Shown: in pieces, positions 31,912 through 39,630 of the stretch
Layout of the letters: each line of letters starts with the position of its first letter
Numbering within the stretch: position 1 is the stretch's first letter
Assembly: GCA_949288065.1 (NCBI GenBank)
Contig: CASEIL010000005.1
Location: 1 to 53,238, forward strand
Source: an uncultured Phascolarctobacterium sp.
Lineage (GTDB): Bacteria; Bacillota; Negativicutes; Acidaminococcales; Acidaminococcaceae
Direction: 5' to 3'
DNA: 53,238 nucleotides
The notes under the pieces: model-generated
What the model was told of the DNA's origin: nothing
Database searches by the model: none
What the model saw: the letters and a program-made list of their open reading frames with translations, nothing else
Program-made: the position numbers and the translations under genes

Positions 31912-33375
31912 TCAAGCCAACACATTAATATGCTGCAAATCCGGGTCCTCGGAGCCCGTCATGCTGCACCCTTTTTCCTTGGCGTAATGGATATGCTCCA
32001 AAATCTCGCCGGTAATGCGCTCGCCCGGCGCCAGAATAGGTATGCCCGGCGGGTAGCACATTACAAACTCGCTGCACACGCGCCCTTCGCTCTCGCCAAT
32101 GGGCACGCTTACTTTATCGGCATAAAACGCCTCCTGCGGGCTGGTTACAACCTCCGGCTCAATGTATTCCTGCGTCAGCATACCGGTGCCGTCCTTCTGG
32201 TAGCGGCGGCGAATTTCCGCCAGCGCGCTTACAAGGCGTTCCAGCTCCTGCGGGCGGTCGCCCATGGAAAGGTACGCCAGAATATTGCCGATGTCGCCAA
32301 ACTCAATCTGTATATCGTACTCGTCGCGTAAAATATCGTACACCTCAATGCCGGCCAGGCCGATATCAAGGGTATGCACGCTTAATTTAGTCGTGTCAAA
32401 ATCAAAAATGGAGTTGCCGTTTAACAGCTCCCTGCCGAAGGCGTAATATCCGCCGACGGCGTTAATTTCGCGGCGCGCGTATTCTGCCATGTCCGCCACC
32501 TGGTGGAACACCTCGTTGCCGCGCAGAGCCAGATTGCGGCGACTGATGTCGAGGCTGCTCATTAACAAATAGCTGCCCGACGTGGTTTGCGTAAGGTTAA
32601 TAATTTGCCGTACATAACCCGCGTGCACGTTGGGACCGGTTAAAAGCAGGCTGGACTGCGTTAAGCTGCCGCCGCTTTTATGCATAGATACCGACGCCAT
32701 ATCCGCACCGGCTTCCATTGCCGATACGGGCAGGCCGCTGCCAAAGTAAAAATGCGTGCCGTGCGCCTCGTCCACAAGGCAGCGCATACCGGCGGCGTGC
32801 GCCATTTTAACAATCGCGCGCAAATCGCTGCAAATGCCGTAATAGGTGGGGTTGTTTACCAAAACCGCCACGGCGTTGGGGTGTTCGGCAATAGCCCGCT
32901 CCACCTGCTCGCGCTTCATGCCCAACGAAATGCCAAGGCGGCTGTCAACATCCGGGTTAACGTAAACGGGCACCGCGCCGCACAGCACCAGCGCGTTAAT
33001 AACGCTTTTATGCACGTTGCGCGGCAAAATAATTTCGTCCCCGCGCTTGCAGGAGCTTAGCACCATGCACTGCACCGAGCTTGTGGTGCCGCCTACCATT
33101 AAAAAGGCGTGGGCTGCGCCAAAGGCGTCCGCGGCCAGCTCCTCCGCCTCGCGTATTACCGAAACAGGGTGGCACAAATTATCCAGCGGCTTCATGCTGT
33201 TAACGTCCACGCCCACGCAGGCCTGCCCCAAAAACGCCGTCAGTTCCGGGTTGCCGCGCCCGCGCTTATGCCCCGGCACGTCAAAGGGCACCACCCTCAT
33301 TTTGCGGAAGTTCTCCAGAGCCTCGTATATCGGCGCGCGGCTCTGGTCCAGACGGGTCCGGTTAAGTCTTAACAT
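31912..33375 (-). CDS. speA: Arginine decarboxylase (fold type I Orn/Lys/Arg decarboxylase family)
   Basis: PLP enzyme of the short Firmicute class (487 residues) that lacks the wing domain of the inducible E. coli enzymes. PLP lysine motif SVSMHKSGGSLTQSS; also VDEAHGTHFYFG and the C-terminal PPGIPILAPGE typical of the family. Members act on arginine, lysine or ornithine; the agmatinase in the same operon favours arginine. GGGAGGG lies 6 nt before the ATG. It is first in the operon and is preceded by a terminator at the end of a long structured leader, which implies attenuation. Confidence 0.9.
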   Translation of the reverse strand: MLRLNRTRLDQSRAPIYEALENFRKMRVVPFDVPGHKRGRGNPELTAFLGQACVGVDVNSMKPLDNLCHPVSVIREAEELAADAFGAAHAFLMVGGTTSSVQCMVLSSCKRGDEIILPRNVHKSVINALVLCGAVPVYVNPDVDSRLGISLGMKREQVERAIAEHPNAVAVLVNNPTYYGICSDLRAIVKMAHAAGMRCLVDEAHGTHFYFGSGLPVSAMEAGADMASVSMHKSGGSLTQSSLLLTGPNVHAGYVRQIINLTQTTSGSYLLMSSLDISRRNLALRGNEVFHQVADMAEYARREINAVGGYYAFGRELLNGNSIFDFDTTKLSVHTLDIGLAGIEVYDILRDEYDIQIEFGDIGNILAYLSMGDRPQELERLVSALAEIRRRYQKDGTGMLTQEYIEPEVVTSPQEAFYADKVSVPIGESEGRVCSEFVMCYPPGIPILAPGERITGEILEHIHYAKEKGCSMTGSEDPDLQHINVLA

Positions 33376-33406
33376 TCTTTACCCTCCCTAAAAGCTACAC
33401 AAAACA

Positions 33407-33755
33407 AAAAACGCAAGCCATGCCTGTTGCACAACTTGCGTTATAGTCAAAACGGCAGCCCTTTTAAAATCGCCCGCAAGGGCAGAAAAAGAGTAGTTAT
33501 CGTTTTCGGAAGAGTCAGAGTCTATATAGCAATTATACTTTTACTACTCGTATTGACCGTTTCACAAGTTTGCGCACTGGCGCATTTCAGTTAAGGGTAA
33601 CCAACTTATAAAATTTGAGCTTTTAACTCAATCAATAGGACTGCCCAAAGCAGTCAAGCGGCAGTGGACCCGGCTGTCCGTATGGCCTTAACTCCGTAAA
33701 GAGTGGTCCGTAATAATCGCTTTGAAAAGACTCTTTTAACTTTCCTTTCAAATTG
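33407..33755 (-). promoter_or_regulatory. Long structured leader of the polyamine operon with terminal terminator (unidentified riboregulator)
   Basis: About 350 nt separate the promoter from the speA terminator. In transcript order I see GGACC / GGTCC enclosing two small hairpins (ACTC / GAGT and GGC / GCC), GACTGC / GCAGTC, TTGAG / CTCAA, then a three-way arrangement AAGTT / AACTT enclosing GTTA / TAAC and TGCGC / GCGCA. These are followed by GAGTAGT / ACTACTC over a 45-nt loop and GCCC / GGGC. It ends with the terminator AACGCAAG / CTTGCGTT plus TTTTGTTTTG, 32 nt before the speA ATG. No lysine, SAM, cobalamin, T-box or guanidine signature is present. Confidence 0.65.
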
Positions 33756-33760
33756 TATAA

Positions 33761-33789
33761 ATTGTAACATAACGGCAGTAACTTGTCAA
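33761..33789 (-). promoter_or_regulatory. Promoter of the polyamine operon
   Basis: TTGACA, 17 nt, TACAAT on the minus strand, giving a leader near 380 nt. A second TACAAT lies at 33752-33757. Confidence 0.8.
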
Positions 33790-33800
33790 TTACTGCCGTT
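33771..33800. promoter_or_regulatory. Perfect 11-bp palindrome over the -35 region
   Basis: AACGGCAGTAA and TTACTGCCGTT are separated by 8 nt that contain the -35 hexamer. The right arm (in transcription order) lies in the promoter spacer. No T-run follows, so it looks more like a repressor operator than a terminator, though it also lies just beyond the end of the preceding gene. Confidence 0.6.
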
Positions 33801-33826
33801 AAAATAAGCCCTGCGGCTGTTAAAAA

Positions 33827-34204
33827 TTACCTGTAACGCTGTAAGGGGCGCAAAATTTCCGCCTGCCGGCCTTTGGCGTTTTTAAGCATTACGTTTACCG
33901 CCCAAATACTGCGGCCAGCGTCGTCCTGCATGCGCGTGGCCTGCACCAGCGGCTTGCCGTTATATTTAAACAGCTCCTCCAGCTCTAAAAACAGCGCAAA
34001 ATCAAGGCGCTTCCATGCCGTCATCAGCGCGTCGTCAAACAGCACCGTTGCCATTACCAGCTCATCCATGCACCAACATTCAATTTTGTAAGGCCTGCCG
34101 TCGCTGAAACTGCCTTTGGCAAAGCCTAAATCAAGCACGCCGTCGTCGTCCGGCTCTTTGGCCGATACAATATAATTACTGCGGTCGGGTTCAATAAATT
34201 CCAT
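33827..34204 (-). CDS. Hypothetical protein, 125 residues
   Basis: A soluble, acidic protein that I do not recognise; no signal peptide or membrane span. The ATG has GGAG at about 8 nt. It follows the WYL-like regulator gene with a 13-nt gap on the same strand and is probably co-transcribed with it. Confidence 0.7.
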   Translation of the reverse strand: MEFIEPDRSNYIVSAKEPDDDGVLDLGFAKGSFSDGRPYKIECWCMDELVMATVLFDDALMTAWKRLDFALFLELEELFKYNGKPLVQATRMQDDAGRSIWAVNVMLKNAKGRQAEILRPLQRYR

Positions 34205-34217
34205 TCTTCACTCTCCG

Positions 34218-35096
34218 TTATTTATAGTTGCTGAGTATCTTTTTAAAGTATTTTACAAATTCCTTGCGGCGGTAAGAGGGCTCGGAAAGTTTTACGCCGC
34301 TGCCCCATTTAATAAGCTGCACATAAAAATCCTCGCTGCAAACAGCCTGCGCTTCAATAACCACGCTGCTGCTTTTGGTTTTAACAACCTTCGCCGTATC
34401 GCCAAGGTAAGCCAGCACCTCGTCCTTTAAGGCCACATCGCATTTAAGCTCAATTTCTTCCGCGGCTGCCTCCGGCTCCGCTTTGGCAGCAGCAGCCTTG
34501 CGCATGGCAGCGGCTTCGGCCTCAATAGCCTTTTCTTCTTCCAAAACAGCGGCGGCAATTTCTGCTTCGGCGGCCAGCTGCTCGTCCTCTGCCTGCGGCT
34601 CTGCTTCTTCTGCTGCAACTTCTTCGGCAGCCGTTTCTGCTTCCTGCGGCACTTCCGTTTCTACTGCTTCCGGCTCTGCTGCGGTTTCTTCAGCTGGTGC
34701 TGCCTGCGCCTCTTCTGCCGCAACGGCAAGCTCTTCCTTAACGGATTCTGCTTCGTAGCAGCTCAGCAGGCTGCACAGCTTGCCGGTAATTTCCTCCGTC
34801 TCGGCGGAACCGGTTTGCTGCAAAGCAAGGCAGATAGCGGCAACCTCCTGCGCCGTCAGCCCGCGGCTGATGAGCTTGTAACTGTTGGCACGCCCGCGCT
34901 CCGTGGCAATATCCATGCCGAAGCCGCGCAGCACTTCAATATCGTCGTAGAGGCTCTTGCGCTCGGCGGCAACGCCAAACGCCGCCAGCCGCTCCACCAT
35001 ACCGGCAATGGTAATGCCGTGGACAGCGTCGGTTTCTTCCATTAAAATCTTCTGCAAATATAATAATTTAGCCTTCTGGTTGCTTTGTTTAGCCAT
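34218..35096 (-). CDS. WYL-type regulator with an Ala/Glu-rich linker in place of the WYL core
   Basis: A 292-residue protein. Residues 1-80 resemble the DeoR-like helix-turn-helix of WYL regulators (AKLLYLQKILMEETDAVHG, then RKSLYDDIEVLRGFGMDI). A C-terminal part of about 75 residues resembles the WCX extension (LKCDVALKDEVLAYLG, then YVQLIKWGSGVKLSEPSYRR). Between them, instead of a WYL domain, lies a segment of about 100 residues made almost wholly of Ala and Glu. I chose ATG 35094-35096, with AGGTG 6 nt upstream. The linker nucleotide sequence is repetitive, so length variation between strains is likely. Confidence 0.75.
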   Translation of the reverse strand: MAKQSNQKAKLLYLQKILMEETDAVHGITIAGMVERLAAFGVAAERKSLYDDIEVLRGFGMDIATERGRANSYKLISRGLTAQEVAAICLALQQTGSAETEEITGKLCSLLSCYEAESVKEELAVAAEEAQAAPAEETAAEPEAVETEVPQEAETAAEEVAAEEAEPQAEDEQLAAEAEIAAAVLEEEKAIEAEAAAMRKAAAAKAEPEAAAEEIELKCDVALKDEVLAYLGDTAKVVKTKSSSVVIEAQAVCSEDFYVQLIKWGSGVKLSEPSYRRKEFVKYFKKILSNYK

Positions 35097-35175
35097 GTTA
35101 AGCACCTGCCAATGCAATATAATATATTTATCTATTTAAACACAAATCTGGTATTACCTGCCTAAAGCAGAAATT

Positions 35176-35852
35176 TATTTTTATTTTTTGACGCAGCTTT
35201 GCATTTACGTTAATGCATTTGTATTAATTTTTTTACTCATTTGCTATTCAGCTTTGTATGAAGTTACCGCTTTTTAAATCGTACTTTATCATTCATCCCT
35301 TCTTCTTTATAACTAAAGAAGAAGCAAGAAAGTTCCGCGGCTAGGCGGATTTTTTAACGCAACAATGTTTGCAACCAACTGCAAAAATTCGAGAGTCGCT
35401 GCGCTCGACACGATTTTTGCAGTTGCTTTTTAGTAAATGTTGCTAAAATCCGATGCCGCATATTGGCGAGCGTCGTACTTTGCAAATTTTATTTTTTAGT
35501 TAAGCGCACAACGTACAAAGTAGTAAACAAAAACTGGCGGCAACACTTCTATTTAAATTAAAAAGCTGCCAAAGTACGAATTTGGGCGGAGCCGCGACTT
35601 TCAAAAAATCAGCGGAGGCTTTACATCAAAAGGCACTTGCAGCATTTGCCGAGGACTGTTTGAGCTTGCATAGCAAGCGAGTTCCGCAGGCGCTGCAAGT
35701 GGCATACTTCTTTGATACGGAGCGGTTAAATTTTTTGCAGGAGCGGGAGTTTTCTTGCTTCGTTCTTTTGCTCAGTCAAAAGAATGAAGATGAATGAGAA
35801 AATAAGGTTAAAAACTAAAAACGTACATACAAAGACGAATCCAAAAATAAAA
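35176..35852. repeat. Foldback repeat element, copy B
   Basis: About 675 bp, non-coding. The left end (35176-35216, with CTTTGCATTTACGTTAATGC) and right end (35820-35852, complement reads CTTTGTATGTACGTT) form imperfect inverted repeats. These extend inward through the AAGAAGCAAGAAA / TTTCTTGCTTCGTTCTT region. Inner stems are CAACTGCAAAAATTCG / CGATTTTTGCAGTTG and GGCACTTGCAGC / GCTGCAAGTGGC. The right half is nearly identical to copy C and the outer parts match copy A. Confidence 0.8.
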
Positions 35853-35858
35853 ATAAGT

Positions 35859-35890
35859 AAAAAAGCCCATCCTTACGGATGAGCTTTTTC
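35859..35890 (-). terminator. Terminator after the sodium:solute symporter gene
   Basis: On the minus strand AAAAAGCTCATCC pairs with GGATGGGCTTTTT (one mismatch/wobble) around GTAA, then a T-run. Confidence 0.85.
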
Positions 35891-35900
35891 TATCTAAATC

Positions 35901-37283
35901 TTATTTTGCCCCTGGTTTAAGCACTGCTACTACTGCGTAGGTTACAATGCACACCAGCCATTCCATATAAATAATGTTCGGCAAAATGCGCACTGCCGGC
36001 ACAAGCTGCCACAAAACAAGCATTACAAAGCCAACCAGCAGCGTCCAGAAGCCTGCTTCCTTGCAGCTGTGCTTGGGGAAGAACAGGGCCACGATAACAA
36101 TAACGCTGAACGCCGCCGTCAGGCTCAGGCCTATCATAATCGTGCCCAAAATGCTGGATACCGTCATTGCCAAACCCAGCGTTAAAATGCCGCTGACCAT
36201 TACGCACAGGCGCGTCATCAAAATCTGTTTGCTGCCATCAGCCGCCGGGTTAATAAAGCGCTTGTAAATATCGTTGCTGAACAGCGTGCCCGCCGATAAC
36301 AGCAGGTTGCAGGCGGTAGAAACATCCGCTGCCCACAGCGCCGCCAGCGTAACGCCCGCCAAAATAGGCTGCAAACTTACAATAACCTCCGGCAGGGCCA
36401 GGGCCGCCTGCGCGTCCGGGTACATCGCCTTGGCGCAAATGCCCAAAAACGCCGCCAAAACGCCTACCGGCAGCATAATAATGCCGCCCCACACAAAGCC
36501 TTTTTTAGCCGTTGCCGCATCCTTCGCGCCCAGCGAAATTTGCAAAATGCTTTGCAACGACAGGTTTACCGTAACCAGCGTTACTACCCAGCTGGTAATC
36601 GTCATCATGCCAACGCCCTCGGTAAAGCTGAACCACGGCACGCCCGCAGGCAGCGAGGCAGCCAGCCCGTCCATCCCGCCGACGCGGTAAAACTGCACCA
36701 CGGTGGCAATTAAAATGCCTGCATAGATAAGCACAATGTTAAGCACGTTGGAAAGCGACGCCGACCACATGCCGCCGATAAAAGTAATGCCGATAAACAC
36801 AATGGCGCTTACCACCATGCCGGTCTGAAAGTCGAACACGTCCGGCATAATAGCGTGCAGAATGCTGCCGCCGGCAATGTATTGCAGCGAAATGATAACC
36901 AGCTGGATAACAATCTGGCAGAACACGCCCAGCACAACCGCCTTCATATCGTGGTGGCGCTCAATCAGCTCCGAGATGGTAGTAATGTTCTGCTCGCGGT
37001 ATTTTTTCGCCATAAAAAGGCCCATTACAATCGCGCCCAGCGCCCAGGCAATGGTGTACCAACCGGCAGAAAGCCCCACGCGGAAGGCATGCTCCGAAAC
37101 GCCGATGGTAGAAGCGCCGCCAACCGCAAGGCCGATGATGGTTACGGCAATCAGCGGCGTAGAAAGCTTGCGCCCTGCCAGCGCGTAGTTTTCCGCCTCG
37201 CCCTCGCTGCGCTTTTTGGCGTACCAGCTAATGGCAAACAGCGCCAAAATGTACAGCAGTAAAATTGCTAACGAAATTGACAT
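35901..37283 (-). CDS. Sodium:solute symporter family transporter
   Basis: A 460-residue SSS-family membrane protein with about 13 hydrophobic helices. The N-terminal SISLAILLLYILALFAISWYA, then NYALAGRKLS and IGLAVGGASTIG, match the family pattern around the Na+ site. The substrate cannot be told from sequence. GGAGG lies 5 nt before the ATG. It has its own promoter and terminator. Confidence 0.9.
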   Translation of the reverse strand: MSISLAILLLYILALFAISWYAKKRSEGEAENYALAGRKLSTPLIAVTIIGLAVGGASTIGVSEHAFRVGLSAGWYTIAWALGAIVMGLFMAKKYREQNITTISELIERHHDMKAVVLGVFCQIVIQLVIISLQYIAGGSILHAIMPDVFDFQTGMVVSAIVFIGITFIGGMWSASLSNVLNIVLIYAGILIATVVQFYRVGGMDGLAASLPAGVPWFSFTEGVGMMTITSWVVTLVTVNLSLQSILQISLGAKDAATAKKGFVWGGIIMLPVGVLAAFLGICAKAMYPDAQAALALPEVIVSLQPILAGVTLAALWAADVSTACNLLLSAGTLFSNDIYKRFINPAADGSKQILMTRLCVMVSGILTLGLAMTVSSILGTIMIGLSLTAAFSVIVIVALFFPKHSCKEAGFWTLLVGFVMLVLWQLVPAVRILPNIIYMEWLVCIVTYAVVAVLKPGAK

Positions 37284-37331
37284 AAAATCCTCCCCTTATT
37301 AACAGTTTCCCTAAATATCAGCAATAATTTA

Positions 37332-37360
37332 ATTTTATGCAAACAGGGCGTTAAAGTCAA
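37332..37360 (-). promoter_or_regulatory. Promoter of the symporter gene
   Basis: TTGACT, 17 nt, TAAAAT on the minus strand, 50 nt upstream of the start codon. Confidence 0.75.
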
Positions 37361-37504
37361 GGGAATATCGTATAATCTGCGTAAAACGCTGCATAAAAAT
37401 ACTGCCGGCATAATTAAAAGCCTGCACAGCCATGCCCGCTTGCGCGGATAAAAGGGCTGCGCAGCGCCGCCGCAAAAAAATTTAAAAATTTTTTAAAAAT
37501 AGTG

Positions 37505-37533
37505 TTGACATTTACGCAAATAACCAGTATAAT
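37505..37533 (+). promoter_or_regulatory. Promoter of tRNA-Arg
   Basis: Consensus TTGACA, 17 nt, TATAAT. The short leader has a hairpin GTCAGC / GCTGAC (37541-37558) before the tRNA. Confidence 0.88.
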
Positions 37534-37566
37534 ATCATTTGTCAGCAGCAAGGCTGACAAAAACGT

Positions 37567-37643
37567 GACTCCGTAGCTCAGTTGGATAGAGCGTTTGACT
37601 ACGAATCAAAAGGTCGCAGGTTCGAATCCTGCCGGGGCCACCA
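37567..37643 (+). tRNA. tRNA-Arg (anticodon ACG)
   Basis: Cloverleaf with D-arm GCTC-AGTTGGATA-GAGC, anticodon arm TTTGA-CTACGAA-TCAAA, T-arm GCAGG-TTCGAAT-CCTGC and encoded CCA. The acceptor stem GACTCCG / CGGGGCC has a wobble at pair 4-69 and an A-C mismatch at pair 2-71. This is unusual but the rest is intact. Confidence 0.93.
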
Positions 37644-37655
37644 CTTTAAAAACAG

Positions 37656-37680
37656 CACCGCAGAATCTGCGGTGTTTTTT
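37656..37680 (+). terminator. Terminator after tRNA-Arg
   Basis: CACCGCAG / CTGCGGTG forms an 8-bp stem with loop AAT, then TTTTTTATTT. Confidence 0.9.
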
Positions 37681-37710
37681 ATTTACAAACACAACACATA
37701 CTAATACTAA

Positions 37711-37740
37711 AAAAGAGATGGCATTTTCGCCATCTCTTTT
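37711..37740. terminator. Terminator of the lipoprotein gene
   Basis: AAAAGAGATGGC / GCCATCTCTTTT forms a 12-bp perfect stem with loop ATTTTC; T-rich on both strands. It lies 10 nt after the lipoprotein stop. Confidence 0.9.
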
Positions 37741-37749
37741 GTTTTTATG

Positions 37750-38307
37750 TCATTCTTTTTCATATCTGGTTAAATTGCCGTTCAAATCAAATTCAGCATC
37801 ATATTTTTCGCGTGTGCCTTCAACGCCCCAGCTTGCATACATGCCGTCACGTCCTAAAATATAAACCAGCATGTCTTCAACTTTGCCGCCTTCAACATCT
37901 TTGGCTTTGGCTTCCAGCTGTTTATACATATCCGGTACTTTAGCAAAATTAATACTGCTCATCGGCGTTACGTTATCTTCCATACGCCCGTCGCCTGTAA
38001 GCTGTACAGGGTTTGGCCCCTCCCATTTGCCGTTGGTGTAACTATAATTATCTACATCTTCCGTGCCGGGCTTAACAATATAAATATCAACTGAATCTAT
38101 AACGCCGTTCTGTTCAGAATGCATTAAAGAGATATCCTGAAAAACCATTAAATCGTGCCCTTTTAAACCGTCCTTGTTTTTCAGCTCATCCATAATGCGC
38201 ACCAGCTCGCCCTCATCCTTAAACATGTTTTTGCTGCCGCCGCCTCCGCCGCAGCCAACTGCCACCAGCATTACCAACGCCATCACTAAAACCAATAATT
38301 TTTTCAT
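37750..38307 (-). CDS. Hypothetical lipoprotein
   Basis: A 185-residue protein with a signal peptide and lipobox (LVAVGC, Cys19) followed by a Gly run. The mature part is a soluble domain I do not recognise, with a C-terminal beta-strand pattern (EKYDAEFDLNGNLTRYE). AAGGAGG precedes the ATG. Lgt encoded at 25.7 kb would modify it. Monocistronic. Confidence 0.85.
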   Translation of the reverse strand: MKKLLVLVMALVMLVAVGCGGGGGSKNMFKDEGELVRIMDELKNKDGLKGHDLMVFQDISLMHSEQNGVIDSVDIYIVKPGTEDVDNYSYTNGKWEGPNPVQLTGDGRMEDNVTPMSSINFAKVPDMYKQLEAKAKDVEGGKVEDMLVYILGRDGMYASWGVEGTREKYDAEFDLNGNLTRYEKE

Positions 38308-38334
38308 AAGCTCGCCTCCTTAAAGTATATTGCT

Positions 38335-38363
38335 ATTATATCTTAATTATAAGGCACGCTCAA
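38335..38363 (-). promoter_or_regulatory. Promoter of the lipoprotein gene
   Basis: TTGAGC, 17 nt, TATAAT on the minus strand. Confidence 0.75.
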
Positions 38364-38403
38364 AAAAAAAACAATTATTGTTTACATCTTTTGCAGGCAA
38401 AAT

Positions 38404-38432
38404 AAAAATCCCGGGTTAAACCGGGATTTTTT
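38404..38432 (-). terminator. Terminator after the UPF0016 gene
   Basis: AATCCCGG / CCGGGATT forms an 8-bp stem with loop GTTAAA. The minus strand continues into TTTTTATTTTG. Confidence 0.88.
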
Positions 38433-38453
38433 ACTATGGTAATGTTAAGCCGG

Positions 38454-39029
38454 TCAGCCCATCAGGCTGCCGCCGGTGTACCAGTCGTAAATGCCGATAA
38501 GGCCAAACAGGATAAACACGGTTGCCGCGCCCCATTTAACAGCACGCTCGGGAATGCGCTTGCCCAGCACATTGCCCACAATAACGCCGAAACCGTCGGC
38601 AATCATCATGCCGGTAGTTGTGCCCATCCATACCGGCACAAGGCTGTGGAACTGCGCCGCCAAAGCCACGGTTGCCAGCTGCGTTTTATCGCCCATCTCC
38701 GCCAGGAAGAAGGCTACCGCCACAGTCCAGAACGGGCTTAAACCGCGCTCCTTGTCCTCGCCCTCCAGCTTGTCGCCGCGGATAGTCCACAAACCGAAGA
38801 TAATAAACGAGATGGAAGCCGCCAGCTGAATGGTGCTCATTGATACAAATTCAGTTAAGTAAGAGCCTACCGCAACGGCAAAAAGATGGTTTAACACCGT
38901 CGCTGCAAAAACGCCTGCCATAACTGTTTTCCAATTATATTTGGTGGCAAATGCCATTGCCAGAAGCTGGGTTTTGTCGCCCATTTCTGCCAAAACTACA
39001 AAAATACATGCTGTCATAAACGCTGTCAT
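38454..39029 (-). CDS. UPF0016/GDT1 family transporter, predicted Mn2+ exporter
   Basis: A 191-residue protein with six membrane helices arranged as two repeats, each containing the family motif E-M-G-D-K-T-Q (about residues 15-21 and 110-116). GDT1/TMEM165/MneA relatives move Mn2+ or Ca2+. The upstream yybP-ykoY riboswitch, which senses Mn2+, makes Mn2+ efflux the likely role. Confidence 0.9.
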   Translation of the reverse strand: MTAFMTACIFVVLAEMGDKTQLLAMAFATKYNWKTVMAGVFAATVLNHLFAVAVGSYLTEFVSMSTIQLAASISFIIFGLWTIRGDKLEGEDKERGLSPFWTVAVAFFLAEMGDKTQLATVALAAQFHSLVPVWMGTTTGMMIADGFGVIVGNVLGKRIPERAVKWGAATVFILFGLIGIYDWYTGGSLMG

Positions 39030-39129
39030 CGAAAAATACCCTCCTAAATTTCATACATATTAAAATAAAATCAGCGCTATGGCGTATCTGCCTGTATACC
39101 ACATCCCTCTGCCAGTGTATCTATAAAAA

Positions 39130-39285
39130 TAAAAAAACGAGACGCCTTAGCACAAAAGAATACACTAATGGTACTTCTTCTGTGCTAAAGGTCTCGTTTT
39201 TAGCTGTTAAGCTAAAGAATAAGCCAAACCGCAAGCGGCTAGTATGTTGACTTATTGCCGGGAACTACTCCCCCTTAACAATGGC
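39130..39285 (-). promoter_or_regulatory. yybP-ykoY (Mn2+) riboswitch before the UPF0016 exporter
   Basis: On the minus strand the leader has the signature GGGGGAGTAG followed by GTCAACATACTAGCC, both conserved loops of this class. The expression platform is a long terminator, ACGAGAC / GTCTCGT with inner TTAGCACA / TGTGCTAA, followed by seven T. Mn2+ binding would prevent the terminator and turn on the exporter. Confidence 0.85.
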
Positions 39286-39288
39286 AAG

Positions 39289-39317
39289 ATTTTACCATAA
39301 ATTTATTACGCTGTCAA
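39289..39317 (-). promoter_or_regulatory. Promoter of the UPF0016 riboswitch leader
   Basis: TTGACA, 17 nt, TAAAAT on the minus strand. The start falls just before the aptamer. Confidence 0.8.
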
Positions 39318-39412
39318 GATGTGTTTTTGGTGTTTTATACTTTATTTTTAGGACATTTTAGGCTTGAGTACACTCACCGCAAACAATTTTAGTGTTTCAA
39401 TGCAGAATATCA

Positions 39413-39441
39413 TTGAAATTTATGTTAAAAAATGTTATACT
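39413..39441 (+). promoter_or_regulatory. Promoter of the P-type ATPase riboswitch leader
   Basis: TTGAAA, 17 nt, TATACT on the plus strand, about 30 nt ahead of the aptamer. Confidence 0.65.
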
Positions 39442-39473
39442 TTCATCAAGTTATATTATAGCAGTATGACTTA

Positions 39474-39612
39474 AAGATGAGGGAGTAGTTACCGCGTAAA
39501 CAACGGGGCATCTCAACATACACGGCCGGGTAAATCCGCCTGAAATGCCTTAATTAACGAGACTCATGCAGGCAAGTCATAAAGCTATGAGCTTGCGCAG
39601 TGTTTTAAAAAA
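39474..39612 (+). promoter_or_regulatory. yybP-ykoY (Mn2+) riboswitch before the P-type ATPase
   Basis: ATGAGGGAGTAGTTACCG, then CTCAACATACACGGCC, then AACGAGACTCATG; ATGAG and CTCAT close the P1 helix. Downstream GCAAG / CTTGC hairpin (39573-39598) precedes a short T-run and the ribosome site GGGAGG, so control may be transcriptional or translational. Confidence 0.82.
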
Positions 39613-39630
39613 ATTAAGGGAGGCAGAAAA

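Noticed and set aside
33560..33590. Seven-codon upstream ORF (ATG CGC CAG and so on) in the speA leader
   Set aside because: No ribosome site, and the codons fall inside a hairpin (TGCGC / GCGCA); a leader peptide is not supported.
33407..33755. Lysine, SAM or other known riboswitch before speA
   Set aside because: None of the conserved core sequences of these classes could be found; kept as an unidentified structured leader.
38408..38428. Palindrome with CCCGGG as an operator
   Set aside because: It forms a normal terminator stem with A/T-rich flanks at a gene end.
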